A model generated the notes under the pieces. It was given only the letters and a program-made list of their open reading frames with translations, was not told where the DNA came from and did no database searches. The position numbers were made by a program, and so were the translations under genes. Shown here piece by piece: positions 8,565 through 15,934 of a DNA stretch of 64,000 nt (positions are counted from its first letter, which is position 1; every line of letters begins with the position of its first letter). The stretch is from Devosia soli (lineage in GTDB: Bacteria > Pseudomonadota > Alphaproteobacteria > Rhizobiales > Devosiaceae). The DNA lies in NCBI RefSeq assembly GCF_000970455.1, contig NZ_LAJG01000014.1, positions 310,001 through 374,000 of the forward strand, in the 5' to 3' direction.

Positions 8565-8587
8565 GTCAATGGTAACGGAATGCTACC

Positions 8588-10510
8588 CTAAAGCACCACT
8601 TGTGTGCCGATCTCGACCACGCGCCCGGTGGGAATGTGGAAATATTCGGTGGCATCGCTGGCGTTACGCGCCAGTCGAACGAAGGCCCGATCCTGCCAGA
8701 ACCGCAGCATGCCGCTCTTGTTGCCAATCTTGAGAGAGCGACGCGACAGAAAGAACGACGTCGACATAATATCGAACTTCCAGCCCAACTTGCGCGCCAG
8801 CGCCAATGCTTTGGGAATATTTGGACTTTCCATATAGCCAAAGGTCACGACGACGCGGAAGAAGAGTTCGTTGTAAGCGTCGATCGTCACCTTCTCATCG
8901 TCCGGCACACGCGGCGACGTCGAGGTTCGAACCGTCAAGATGACATTCTGCTCGTGTAACACCTTGTAATGCTTGAGAGAATGCAACAGCGCAGTAGGAG
9001 CTCCCTCGATGTCGCTGGTCAGGAAAACAGCCGTCCCCGGCACCGTTGTCGGCTTCTTCTTGGCTAGGTTATCGACCAGAAACTGCAGCGGAACCTCATC
9101 CCGCCGCGTCTTCTCCGCCAACCGCCGCCGCCCCGCCATCCAACTCCACATCAACATCGCCACCACCAGCGCCACCGCCGCCGGCACCCAGCCGCCTTGA
9201 AAAAGTTTGGACACGTTGGACGCGAAAAAGCCGCCGTCGATGCAGACATAGACGATGCCGAAGGTAACGACGACGATCGGATTCCACTTCCAATTGCGCC
9301 ACATCACGACAACCAGCAGTGATAGCGTTACGATCATCACGCCAGACACGGCGATACCGTAAGCGTTTGACAACGCTTCAGAACTCCTGAACGCCGCAAC
9401 GAGAACCAGGACGCCGATCATCAGCATGGTGTTGATTTGCGGCATATAGATCTGACCGCTCTGCGTGGCGGAGGTGTGGTGGACCACCATGCGTGGCAGC
9501 ATGTTGAGCGCGATCGCTTGCTGGGTGAGGCTATAGGTTCCTGTGATCACCGCCTGGCTGGCAATGATGGTCGCCAAAGTCGCCAAGGCCACGAAAGGCA
9601 ACAGGCCCCACTCCGGCACCATCTCGAAAAACGGGCTCGCTACATTGTCGACCCCATGCCCAATTACATAGGCGCCCTGCCCGAAATAGTTGAGCAGCAA
9701 ACACGGAAACACGAGGCCAAACCAAGCCAGCACAATCGGCTTTCGACCAAAATGTCCTAGGTCGACATACAGTGCTTCGGCACCCGTTACGGCGAGAAAG
9801 ATTGCCCCGACGACCACAAAGGCGATGCCGATATGCGTCACCAAAAATTGCAATCCCAGTAATGGGTTAAGCGCCCACAGGACTTCCGGATTCTGGACGA
9901 TGTTGGTCACACCGGCGATCCCGAGGGTCAGGAACCAGACGGCTGTCACCGGCCCAAAAACGATCGAGACCTTTGCCGTGCCAAACCTCTGCACGGCAAA
10001 AATGCCAAGAATGATGACGAGCGTGATCGGCACGACCCAGCGCGTCATCCCCGGCTGAACCAGCTCTATACCTTCAACGGCCGACAGCACGGAAATCGCC
10101 GGCGTGATTATGGCATCGCCGTAAAAAAGCGCGGCCCCCAGGACGCCGAGGGCCGTGATCCAGATTGGCGGATTGGTAAAGGTCTTTCGCGCAAGCGCCA
10201 TCAGCGAAAGCGTACCACCTTCGCCATTGTTGTCGGCGCGGGTCACGAAAAACACGTACTTGACCGTCACCGTGAGGGTCAACGCCCAGACGATCAGCGA
10301 GAGAAGCCCGAGGACTTCTATGTTCGATGCAGCAGCGCCGGGCCGCACTTGCATCGCCTGGCGGAACGCATAGATCGGGCTGGTACCGATGTCCCCATAG
10401 ACGACGCCAATCGCACCGAGTGTGAGAATGGGTAGATTGTGCTTTGCGTGGTCGACCTGGTGGGTCGATTCGACACCGGCTTCATGGCCGGTCGTGTCCG
10501 CATGCGTCAT
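8588..10510 (-). CDS. kup: Low-affinity potassium transporter Kup
   Basis: The 640-residue protein is a KUP/HAK/KT-type potassium uptake system of the inner membrane. The first span carries the family signature GVVYGDIGTSPIYAF (residues 35-49). About twelve hydrophobic segments follow (for example SLIVWALTLTVTVKYVFF, VGAIFLAVTGAEALY, FVALATLATIIASQAVITG). A hydrophilic C-terminal domain of roughly 150 residues runs from GRRRLAEKTRRDEVPL to the end. TSFFLSRRSLKI near the C-terminus is also conserved in Kup. The ATG at 10510 starts a short hydrophilic tail before the first span. Its upstream region contains three stem-loops, described separately. Confidence 0.96.
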   Translation of the reverse strand: MTHADTTGHEAGVESTHQVDHAKHNLPILTLGAIGVVYGDIGTSPIYAFRQAMQVRPGAAASNIEVLGLLSLIVWALTLTVTVKYVFFVTRADNNGEGGTLSLMALARKTFTNPPIWITALGVLGAALFYGDAIITPAISVLSAVEGIELVQPGMTRWVVPITLVIILGIFAVQRFGTAKVSIVFGPVTAVWFLTLGIAGVTNIVQNPEVLWALNPLLGLQFLVTHIGIAFVVVGAIFLAVTGAEALYVDLGHFGRKPIVLAWFGLVFPCLLLNYFGQGAYVIGHGVDNVASPFFEMVPEWGLLPFVALATLATIIASQAVITGTYSLTQQAIALNMLPRMVVHHTSATQSGQIYMPQINTMLMIGVLVLVAAFRSSEALSNAYGIAVSGVMIVTLSLLVVVMWRNWKWNPIVVVTFGIVYVCIDGGFFASNVSKLFQGGWVPAAVALVVAMLMWSWMAGRRRLAEKTRRDEVPLQFLVDNLAKKKPTTVPGTAVFLTSDIEGAPTALLHSLKHYKVLHEQNVILTVRTSTSPRVPDDEKVTIDAYNELFFRVVVTFGYMESPNIPKALALARKLGWKFDIMSTSFFLSRRSLKIGNKSGMLRFWQDRAFVRLARNASDATEYFHIPTGRVVEIGTQVVL

Positions 10511-10534
10511 GAGCTTTGGGGCTCTCGCTGTTAA

Positions 10535-10637
10535 GGGCGGGCGCCGCTATACACCCGCCCATCCACACACACAACACCATTAGAGTTACCGAACTCCAAA
10601 GGCATGCAGGGGTCGCACCTTTCGGCACAACCCCTGC
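10535..10637 (-). other. Three stem-loops upstream of kup
   Basis: The 175-bp gap between the FMN reductase stop and kup holds three hairpins. 10606-10637 has a perfect 8-bp GCAGGGGT/ACCCCTGC stem, extended by wobble pairs to 14 bp with a GAAA tetraloop on the minus strand. 10583-10596 is GAGTT/AACTC. 10535-10560 is a 7-bp GGGCGGG/CCCGCCC stem. None has a U-run typical of a terminator. They would form the kup 5' leader if transcription starts above them, or the 3' end of the FMN reductase transcript. I recognise no riboswitch class. Confidence 0.5.
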
Positions 10638-10685
10638 AAGGCAAACGAGACTTGGAGGTCCTCGTTGATTTTTTGACGCCGCAGC

Positions 10686-11270
10686 TTAGCCGCGAGCGGC
10701 CTTGGTGGCATTGCCCCACCAGATCAGCTGATCGAGCATATCCTTGGTCGAAGCACCGATCGAAGGCTCGATATCGGACATCGGCTTGTTCTGCTGACCA
10801 AGCGGGTGCACGGCGAAGAAGTCACCGCCACCGATGTGAACGGCCGAGCGGGTCGACACCATCTGGAGTTCGACACCGATGGTGCGGAGATTTTCGATAG
10901 CGCGAGCAGCGCCGACAGTGCCATAGCCGACAGCACCGAAAGCCTTCTTGTTCCACTCGACATAAGCCTGGTCGAGAGCGTTCTTCAGCGCACCGGTGAT
11001 GGCACGGTTGTACTCGGCGACAACGAAGATGAAGCCGTGGAATTCACCAATCTTCTTCTGCCAGCGGACAGCTTCCGGGTTCTGCGACGGCATCCAGGCG
11101 TTTGACGCCATTTCGTCAAAAAACGGCAGGTCGAAATCGCGGAGGTCGACCAGCTCAGCCTCGATTTCCGGGCGCTCGTTGGCCTTTTCGAGGATCCACT
11201 TGGCGGGGACATCGCCAAAGCGGGTGGGACGGGTGGACGAAATGATGACGCCGATCTTGAGCTTGGACAT
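10686..11270 (-). CDS. NADPH-dependent FMN reductase family protein
   Basis: The 194-residue flavodoxin-fold protein begins KIGVIISSTRPTRFGD, the phosphate-binding start of NADPH-dependent FMN reductases. It carries the family motif VVAEYNRAITGALKNALDQA near residues 83-102 and GYGTVGAARAIENLR after it. It probably reduces FMN or quinones with NAD(P)H in the cytoplasm. AAGGAGGG precedes the ATG at 11270. A plausible promoter (TTGAGG at 11332-11337, 18 bp, TATTAC at 11308-11313, minus strand) lies in the 233-bp gap upstream, so it is likely transcribed alone. I see nothing else in that gap. Confidence 0.92.
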   Translation of the reverse strand: MSKLKIGVIISSTRPTRFGDVPAKWILEKANERPEIEAELVDLRDFDLPFFDEMASNAWMPSQNPEAVRWQKKIGEFHGFIFVVAEYNRAITGALKNALDQAYVEWNKKAFGAVGYGTVGAARAIENLRTIGVELQMVSTRSAVHIGGGDFFAVHPLGQQNKPMSDIEPSIGASTKDMLDQLIWWGNATKAARG

Positions 11271-11503
11271 TGGAATGCCCTCCTTGGTAACAAAACGTAA
11301 CTGAGGCGTAATATGTGCCTGCCGAACGTTTCCTCAAGAGGGCACCATGGTGTGATCCGGGGACATAGAAGTCACCCAGTCACATTTATGTAAGCATCGA
11401 CAAAATATGAGCTTTTTGTGATTTTTTGCGAGATGCATCGTCCGCGTGCAAGCTATGTCTCCGCCGCACCGACATACCGTTCGAAAAGACGATACAATCT
11501 TGC

Positions 11504-12250
11504 TTAGTTGTCGGCGAGAGCGGCTATGTAAAGTCGCGTGGCTTCCTTAAAGCCAAAGATGAGAGCGTCCGCAGTAATACCGTGGCCAATGGATGCCTCA
11601 GCAACGCCTTTGACCGCGTGCTGGAAGGCAGGCAGATTCTCAAGGGTGAGATCATGCCCAGCATTCACGCCGAGGCCAATGGCCATCGCGGCTGAGCAGG
11701 TTTTAGCCAGCTTCGCCAATTCCTCCGAAGCTCTTTTGGGGTCGTCGTAACAAGCGCCATAAGGACCGGTGAACAGCTCGATCCGATCTGCGCCGGTGGC
11801 CTTAGCGGCCAAGACACCAGATTCGCCTGCATCGGGATCGCAAAAGAGCGAAATACGCCGATCCGGGCGCTTCAGGAGCTGCACGACTGACGTCAGGAAA
11901 TTACCCTTCCCCGCAAAGTCCCAGCCGTGGTCCGATGTTGCCTGGTTGGGATCGTCTGGGACGAGGGTAACCTGCTGCGGATTGACCTCTTCGATTAATC
12001 CCAGGAAATCCTCACTGGGATAGCCTTCGATGTTAAATTCGGCATCCGGATAGTCGGAACGGAGCAGTGCACTGAGGTCATAAACGTCCGCGCGGCGGAT
12101 ATGGCGCTCGTCAGGCCGCGGATGAACCGTAATGCCGCTCGCGCCAACGTCGAGCACAACGCGGGCTAGGCCGGTAACACTTGGCCAGGGCAAGTCCCGG
12201 CGGTTGCGCAACTGGGCGACGGCATTGAGATTGACGGAAAGCAAGGTCAT
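11504..12250 (-). CDS. pdxJ: Pyridoxine 5'-phosphate synthase
   Basis: PdxJ condenses 1-deoxyxylulose 5-phosphate with 3-amino-1-hydroxyacetone phosphate to make pyridoxine 5'-phosphate, the last ring-forming step of DXP-dependent vitamin B6 synthesis. The 248-residue TIM-barrel protein starts [18 protein letters not shown]. It shows [12 protein letters not shown] (phosphate site), a catalytic-region [26 protein letters not shown] and [10 protein letters not shown]. The ATG at 12250 is chosen because PdxJ proteins start at this point; the frame extends another 20 codons with no family similarity. It lies downstream of ilvN behind a terminator-like hairpin, so it is not necessarily part of the ilv operon. 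Confidence 0.95.
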   Translation of the reverse strand: MTLLSVNLNAVAQLRNRRDLPWPSVTGLARVVLDVGASGITVHPRPDERHIRRADVYDLSALLRSDYPDAEFNIEGYPSEDFLGLIEEVNPQQVTLVPDDPNQATSDHGWDFAGKGNFLTSVVQLLKRPDRRISLFCDPDAGESGVLAAKATGADRIELFTGPYGACYDDPKRASEELAKLAKTCSAAMAIGLGVNAGHDLTLENLPAFQHAVKGVAEASIGHGITADALIFGFKEATRLYIAALADN

Positions 12251-12374
12251 GGCAAGGTCCCGAATGATTGACTTTGCCTTACACCAGACCGAGCTCTTCG
12301 CCCAAGCCAACCTTTTTGATGCCCCCGATCAGATTTTGTGACCGAAGACAAATTCGGACAAAACGGGAAGGATA

Positions 12375-12403
12375 AACGCCGCCGCAATGTGCCGCGGCGT
12401 TTT
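12375..12403 (-). terminator. Terminator downstream of ilvN
   Basis: AAACGCCG at 12375-12382 pairs with CGGCGTTT at 12396-12403, with a further short GC stem inside. It starts a few bases after the ilvN stop codon and has T-rich sequence on both flanks, so it could end transcription in either direction. It separates ilvIN from pdxJ. Confidence 0.65.
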
Positions 12404-12407
12404 GCGA

Positions 12408-12962
12408 TCACATCCCTTCAGCACCGCGGCCAATGGCGGCGAGGCCCGTACGCACGACTTCGACTAGCCCAAGCGGCGTCATCAGCGCGATGAAGCTGTC
12501 GATCTTGTCCGGCTTGCCGGTCACTTCAAACACGAAGCTTTCGACTGTCGCGTCGATGATATGGGCGCGGAAGGCATCGGCTAAGCGCAAGGTTTCGGCG
12601 CGGTGATCACCCGTGCCCTTCACTTTGATCAGCGCCAGCTCGCGTTCGACGTAATTGCCTTCAGCGGTCAGGTCATGCACGCGATGCACCGGGACCAGCC
12701 GCTCAAGCTGAAGCTTGATCTGCACGAGCGTCTTGGGCGTCGCGATCACCACTACGGTAATTCGGCTAAGTCGCCGGCCATGCTCGGTTTCGCTGACAGT
12801 CAAGCTTTCGATATTGTAGCCGCGCGCCGAAAAGAGCCCTACGACCCGGGCGAGAATGCCCGGCTCGTTATCAACGAGAACGGAAAGGGTGTGACGCTCG
12901 GTTTGTTGGGTCTCTTGCGTCAAGAAGTATGCCGAGCCTGTCGGCTGGAGATGTGCGTTCAT
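12408..12962 (-). CDS. ilvN: Acetolactate synthase small (regulatory) subunit
   Basis: This is the 184-residue regulatory subunit of acetohydroxyacid synthase. It binds valine and controls the large subunit in isoleucine, valine and leucine synthesis. An ACT domain covers about residues 24-95 (HTLSVLVDNEPGILARVVGL, with GYNIESLTV), and the conserved C-terminal domain runs to GLVEVVRTGLAAIGRG. The start is set at the ATG at 12962 because GGAGG lies 8 bases before it; a start 6 codons earlier lacks such a site. It follows ilvI by 23 bp in the same operon, so it is subject to the attenuator upstream of ilvI. The symbol ilvH is used for the same protein in some genomes. Confidence 0.96.
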   Translation of the reverse strand: MNAHLQPTGSAYFLTQETQQTERHTLSVLVDNEPGILARVVGLFSARGYNIESLTVSETEHGRRLSRITVVVIATPKTLVQIKLQLERLVPVHRVHDLTAEGNYVERELALIKVKGTGDHRAETLRLADAFRAHIIDATVESFVFEVTGKPDKIDSFIALMTPLGLVEVVRTGLAAIGRGAEGM

Positions 12963-12985
12963 ATCAAAAATCCTCCGCATCCGGC

Positions 12986-14755
12986 CTAGACCAGCGCGCG
13001 TCCCTTCTCGTCGATGATCGACCCGATATTGGCAGTGTCGGGCAGAATGATCTCGTTGTGCGGCTTGCCCGATGGGATCATCGGCAGGCAGTTCTCGTCT
13101 TTTTCGACGATCACGTCGAAGAGCACCGGGCCGTCATAATCGAGCATTTCGGCAATCGCGGCATCGAGCTCTGCCGGATTTTCGCACCGGATACCTTTGC
13201 CACCATAGGCTTCGGCGAGCTTGACGAAATCAGGCAGCGATTCCGAATAGGAATGGGCGTAACGCGAGCCATGCAGCAGATCCTGCCACTGCCGGACCAT
13301 GCCCATGCGCTCGTTGTTAAGAATGAAGATCTTGATCGGCAGGCGATATTGCACCGCCGTCGAGAGTTCCTGCATTGTCATCTGCACCGAGGCTTCACCG
13401 GCAATATCGATCACCAGAGCATCGGGATGAGCAACCTGCACACCGACCGCGGCCGGAAGGCCATAGCCCATCGTGCCGAGACCTCCGGAGGTCATCCAGC
13501 GGTTGGGCTTGTCGAAGTGGAAATGCTGGGCAGCCCACATCTGGTGCTGGCCGACTTCGGTCGTGATGAACACATCTTTCTGCTGCTTCTTCGTCGCTTC
13601 ATAAAGCCGCTGGATAGCCCACTGGGGCTTGATGACCGTGTCGGAGTTCTTGAAGTTGAGCGATCCAACCGCGCGCCACGTTTCGATCTGCTTCCACCAG
13701 GGCGCGATCGCTTCCGTGCGCGGCTGGTTGGTCTTGCTGCGCCAGATGCGGATCATCTCCTCAAGCACCCGGTTGCAGTCGCCGACGATCGGAATATCGA
13801 CCCGCACGATCTTATTGATCGAGGATGGATCGATATCGACATGGATTTTGCGGCTATTGGGCGAGAATGCATCCACACGCCCGGTGATACGATCGTCAAA
13901 TCGTGCGCCGATATTGATCATCACGTCGCAGTCATGCATCGCGAGATTGGCTTCGTAGGTGCCGTGCATGCCAAGCATGCCCATCCACTGCGGGTTCGAA
14001 GCCGGAAACGCGCCCAGGCCCATCAGGGTCGACGTGACCGGAAACCCGGTGAGCTCTGCCAACTCGCGAAGGTTTTCGGAGGCCTCTGGGCCGGCATTGA
14101 TGACACCGCCGCCGGTATAGAAAATTGGCCGCTCGGCCTTGAGCATCAGATCGACGGCCGCTTCGATCGCCTTGACGTCGCCGTCCACCCGCGGACGGTA
14201 CGAGGCGTGACGCAACGTCTCGCTTTCGGGCTTGTAATATTCGCCCACCGCGAACTGAATGTCCTTCGGAATGTCGACGACCACCGGACCAGGACGGCCG
14301 GTTGTCGCGATGTGGAAGGCCTCGTGCAGCACGCGCGGCAGATCCTTTATGTCCTTCACCAGATAATTGTGCTTGGTGCAGGATCGGGTGATGCCGACGG
14401 TATCGCACTCCTGGAACCCGTCGGTACCGATCAGCGTGGTCGGAACCTGAGCGGTGATGCAAACCAGAGGAATGGAATCCATCAGCGCGTCGGTAAGGCC
14501 GGTCACGGCATTGGTCGCCCCCGGGCCGGAAGTCACCAGCACGACGCCGGGCTTGCCGGTCGAACGGGCATAGCCTTCGGCCATGTGGGTTGCGCCCTGC
14601 TCGTGGCGAACCAGGATATGCTGGACGAAATCCTGCTGGAACATCGCGTCGTAGATCGGCAGGGCGGCGCCGCCGGGATAGCCGAAGATATGTTCAACAC
14701 CTTGATCCGCAAGCGCCTGGATCACCATTTCCGCGCCGGTCATTTTCTCGGCCAT
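12986..14755 (-). CDS. ilvI: Acetolactate synthase large (catalytic) subunit
   Basis: The 589-residue ThDP enzyme makes 2-acetolactate or 2-aceto-2-hydroxybutyrate, the first common step of branched-chain amino acid synthesis. It shows the N-terminal GVEHIFGYPGGAALPIYDA, the segment RHEQGATHMAEGYAR with the catalytic Glu, a central FAD-binding domain, and the ThDP/Mg segment around IAGEASVQM to ILNNERMGMVRQWQ. The motif reads GEAS rather than GDGS. I believe this variant is common in alphaproteobacterial homologues, so I do not take it as a defect. The gene is preceded by a leader peptide and an attenuator and followed by ilvN. Length matches the family. Confidence 0.97.
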   Translation of the reverse strand: MAEKMTGAEMVIQALADQGVEHIFGYPGGAALPIYDAMFQQDFVQHILVRHEQGATHMAEGYARSTGKPGVVLVTSGPGATNAVTGLTDALMDSIPLVCITAQVPTTLIGTDGFQECDTVGITRSCTKHNYLVKDIKDLPRVLHEAFHIATTGRPGPVVVDIPKDIQFAVGEYYKPESETLRHASYRPRVDGDVKAIEAAVDLMLKAERPIFYTGGGVINAGPEASENLRELAELTGFPVTSTLMGLGAFPASNPQWMGMLGMHGTYEANLAMHDCDVMINIGARFDDRITGRVDAFSPNSRKIHVDIDPSSINKIVRVDIPIVGDCNRVLEEMIRIWRSKTNQPRTEAIAPWWKQIETWRAVGSLNFKNSDTVIKPQWAIQRLYEATKKQQKDVFITTEVGQHQMWAAQHFHFDKPNRWMTSGGLGTMGYGLPAAVGVQVAHPDALVIDIAGEASVQMTMQELSTAVQYRLPIKIFILNNERMGMVRQWQDLLHGSRYAHSYSESLPDFVKLAEAYGGKGIRCENPAELDAAIAEMLDYDGPVLFDVIVEKDENCLPMIPSGKPHNEIILPDTANIGSIIDEKGRALV

Positions 14756-14841
14756 TTGCGCTTTCCTACTCCTCGAGCCCTAGCGTACCGGGCGTTACGT
14801 TCCTTGACGCCTTAAAACCGCTTTTGCGGAAAAAAGGCAAT

Positions 14842-14863
14842 AAAAAAGGCCCCTTTCGGGACC
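14842..14863 (-). terminator. Intrinsic terminator of the ilv attenuator
   Basis: On the minus strand GGTCCC, a GAAA tetraloop and GGGGCC (14863-14848) form a 6-bp stem with one wobble pair, followed by a run of six T (14847-14842). It lies about 90 bp before the ilvI ATG and about 35 bp after the leader peptide stop. This is the position expected for a premature terminator controlled by leader translation. Confidence 0.85.
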
Positions 14864-14895
14864 TGTGTTCGGCGCACCAGCTATCGCGCGGGGAC

Positions 14896-14946
14896 TTACC
14901 CCACGTTGCCGATGCGCCATCGTACTACGAGAATGAGTGCCCGCAC
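14896..14946 (-). CDS. Leader peptide of the ilvIN operon
   Basis: A 16-codon open frame starting at GTG with AGGAG 7 bases upstream encodes MRALILVVRWRIGNVG. Seven of the 16 codons are Leu, Ile or Val, including the run LILVV at positions 4-8, which is what a branched-chain amino acid attenuator needs. The same frame has an ATG 7 codons upstream, but that lies almost at the predicted transcript start and has no ribosome site. Codons 10-12 (TGGCGCATC) can pair over 8 bp with GGTGCGCC just downstream. A second 7-bp hairpin holds the stop codon in its loop. Ribosome stalling at scarce Leu, Ile or Val should favour read-through into ilvI. Confidence 0.88.
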   Translation of the reverse strand: MRALILVVRWRIGNVG

Positions 14947-14974
14947 GGGACCTCTCCTAAAAATCATATACGAG

Positions 14975-15004
14975 TTGATAGGGGCATTTGAGCGGAACTG
15001 TCAA
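14975..15004 (-). promoter_or_regulatory. Promoter of the ilv leader and ilvIN operon
   Basis: The minus strand carries a consensus -35 TTGACA (15004-14999) and a -10 TATCAA (14980-14975) separated by 18 bp. Initiation would fall near 14968, about 20 bases before the leader peptide GTG. The spacing to the leader frame and terminator makes a complete attenuation unit. Confidence 0.8.
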
Positions 15005-15060
15005 GGCTCGCATTCCGCAAGCATAAAGGCGATCGCCTTACCTATTGGTGGGTGCAGACG

Positions 15061-15102
15061 ACAAGATGCCCAGTCGGTGGGGGCTCCGACTGGGCATCTT
15101 GT
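15061..15102 (-). terminator. Strong 17-bp hairpin after the glycine-zipper lipoprotein gene
   Basis: ACAAGATGCCCAGTCGG at 15061-15077 is exactly complementary to 15086-15102, with an 8-base loop. It lies 45 bp past the stop of the lipoprotein gene and upstream of the ilv promoter. It probably stops read-through from that gene into the ilv leader. No strong U-run is present. Confidence 0.7.
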
Positions 15103-15146
15103 GCACCACAATGGCGGCTCTGGGACGAGAACCGCCTCTGCGAAAC

Positions 15147-15422
15147 TTAGCCCTGCGGGCAGGTATCGACGTAGCGGGTACCGTTCGGGCGCTGGTAGAC
15201 GCAGCGATCATTGGTGCCTTCCACACGGCCGAGAACATCACCAGCAGCAGCGCCAACGACGCCACCGATGCCGGCACCCACAGCGGTCCCAACGAGACTA
15301 CCGCCAGTAGCGGCAGCACCAACAACGGCACCGCCAAGAGCGCCAACCGTAGCGCCCTGCTGAGTGGTGGTGCAGGCGGTCATCGAGAGTGCTGCGGCGG
15401 CAATAATCAGGAACTTATGCAT
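15147..15422 (-). CDS. Small glycine-zipper lipoprotein
   Basis: The 91-residue protein starts MHKFLIIAAAALSMTAC, a lipoprotein signal with Cys17 as lipidation site. The following 45 residues alternate Gly with Ala or Val (GATVGALGGAVVGAAATGG, VGAGIGGVVGAAAGDVLG), a glycine-zipper membrane-inserting pattern as in 17-kDa-antigen/Rick-type proteins. The C-terminus has a CVYQRPNGTRYVDTCP pair of Cys, possibly a disulfide. It is probably an outer-membrane or periplasmic structural lipoprotein. GGAGG precedes the ATG. It is followed by a strong hairpin. Confidence 0.85.
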   Translation of the reverse strand: MHKFLIIAAAALSMTACTTTQQGATVGALGGAVVGAAATGGSLVGTAVGAGIGGVVGAAAGDVLGRVEGTNDRCVYQRPNGTRYVDTCPQG

Positions 15423-15501
15423 GGGAACCTCCGAGGAAACTGATCGGACACTTAATGCTTCGGCAATTCGTTGGTTCCGGCCGTCTTCAAGAAAGTTTGA
15501 A

Positions 15502-15867
15502 TCAATCGTGAACCAAATTTTTAGAAGCGGCCGAAAGCGCAATCCCAACCCAGCCGAGAATTAATGCTCCACCACCGATTGGTGCCGCGCCCGGAAAGAG
15601 TGAAGAGCTGAGCCACTGGCGCATGGCCAGATCGGCGACGAACACGCCGCAGCCGCCAGCCAGAACCAATCCAGCAATGGTTATCACCCTGCCCCGGCCA
15701 GCCAGGGCAAGCAGCAATAGAACCGGCGCATGGGCGAGCGCCATTGCCGATATCGCCGTAAGGTTGCGAACATCCTCGCCATGCGAGGCCATTGCCGCCG
15801 TACCAACGCCAATGGCGCCCAAAACCCCACCAGCCGCGATCAACAGCCGCCGCATCCAAATTGGCAT
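15502..15867 (-). CDS. DUF423 membrane protein
   Basis: The 121-residue protein has four hydrophobic segments and the DUF423 pattern: RRLLIAAGGVLGAIGVGTAA then a HG pair (AAMASHGEDVRNL), NLTAISAMALAHAPVLLLLAL, and a C-terminal PIGGGALILGWVGIAL. DUF423 proteins (YgdD-like) are small inner-membrane proteins of unknown function. The start is set at the ATG at 15867, where the family similarity begins; the frame stays open upstream into the divergent MATE gene. The start is 67 bp from that of the MATE gene, so both share a short divergent promoter region. Confidence 0.88.
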   Translation of the reverse strand: MPIWMRRLLIAAGGVLGAIGVGTAAMASHGEDVRNLTAISAMALAHAPVLLLLALAGRGRVITIAGLVLAGGCGVFVADLAMRQWLSSSLFPGAAPIGGGALILGWVGIALSAASKNLVHD

Positions 15868-15934
15868 CTTCGTCTCCGTCTTCCATGCGCCATGGCTTTC
15901 GACTAGAGCATGCAGGCGTGTGTGGGAAAGACAA

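Noticed and set aside
12986-14755. GEAS instead of GDGS in the ThDP-binding segment of IlvI as a sign of a defective enzyme
   Set aside because: I recall the same variant in other alphaproteobacterial large subunits, and all other motifs and the operon context are intact.
12929-14815. A 628-codon open frame antisense to ilvI
   Set aside because: Shadow of the acetolactate synthase gene, whose motifs are unmistakable; it also runs across the ilvIN junction.
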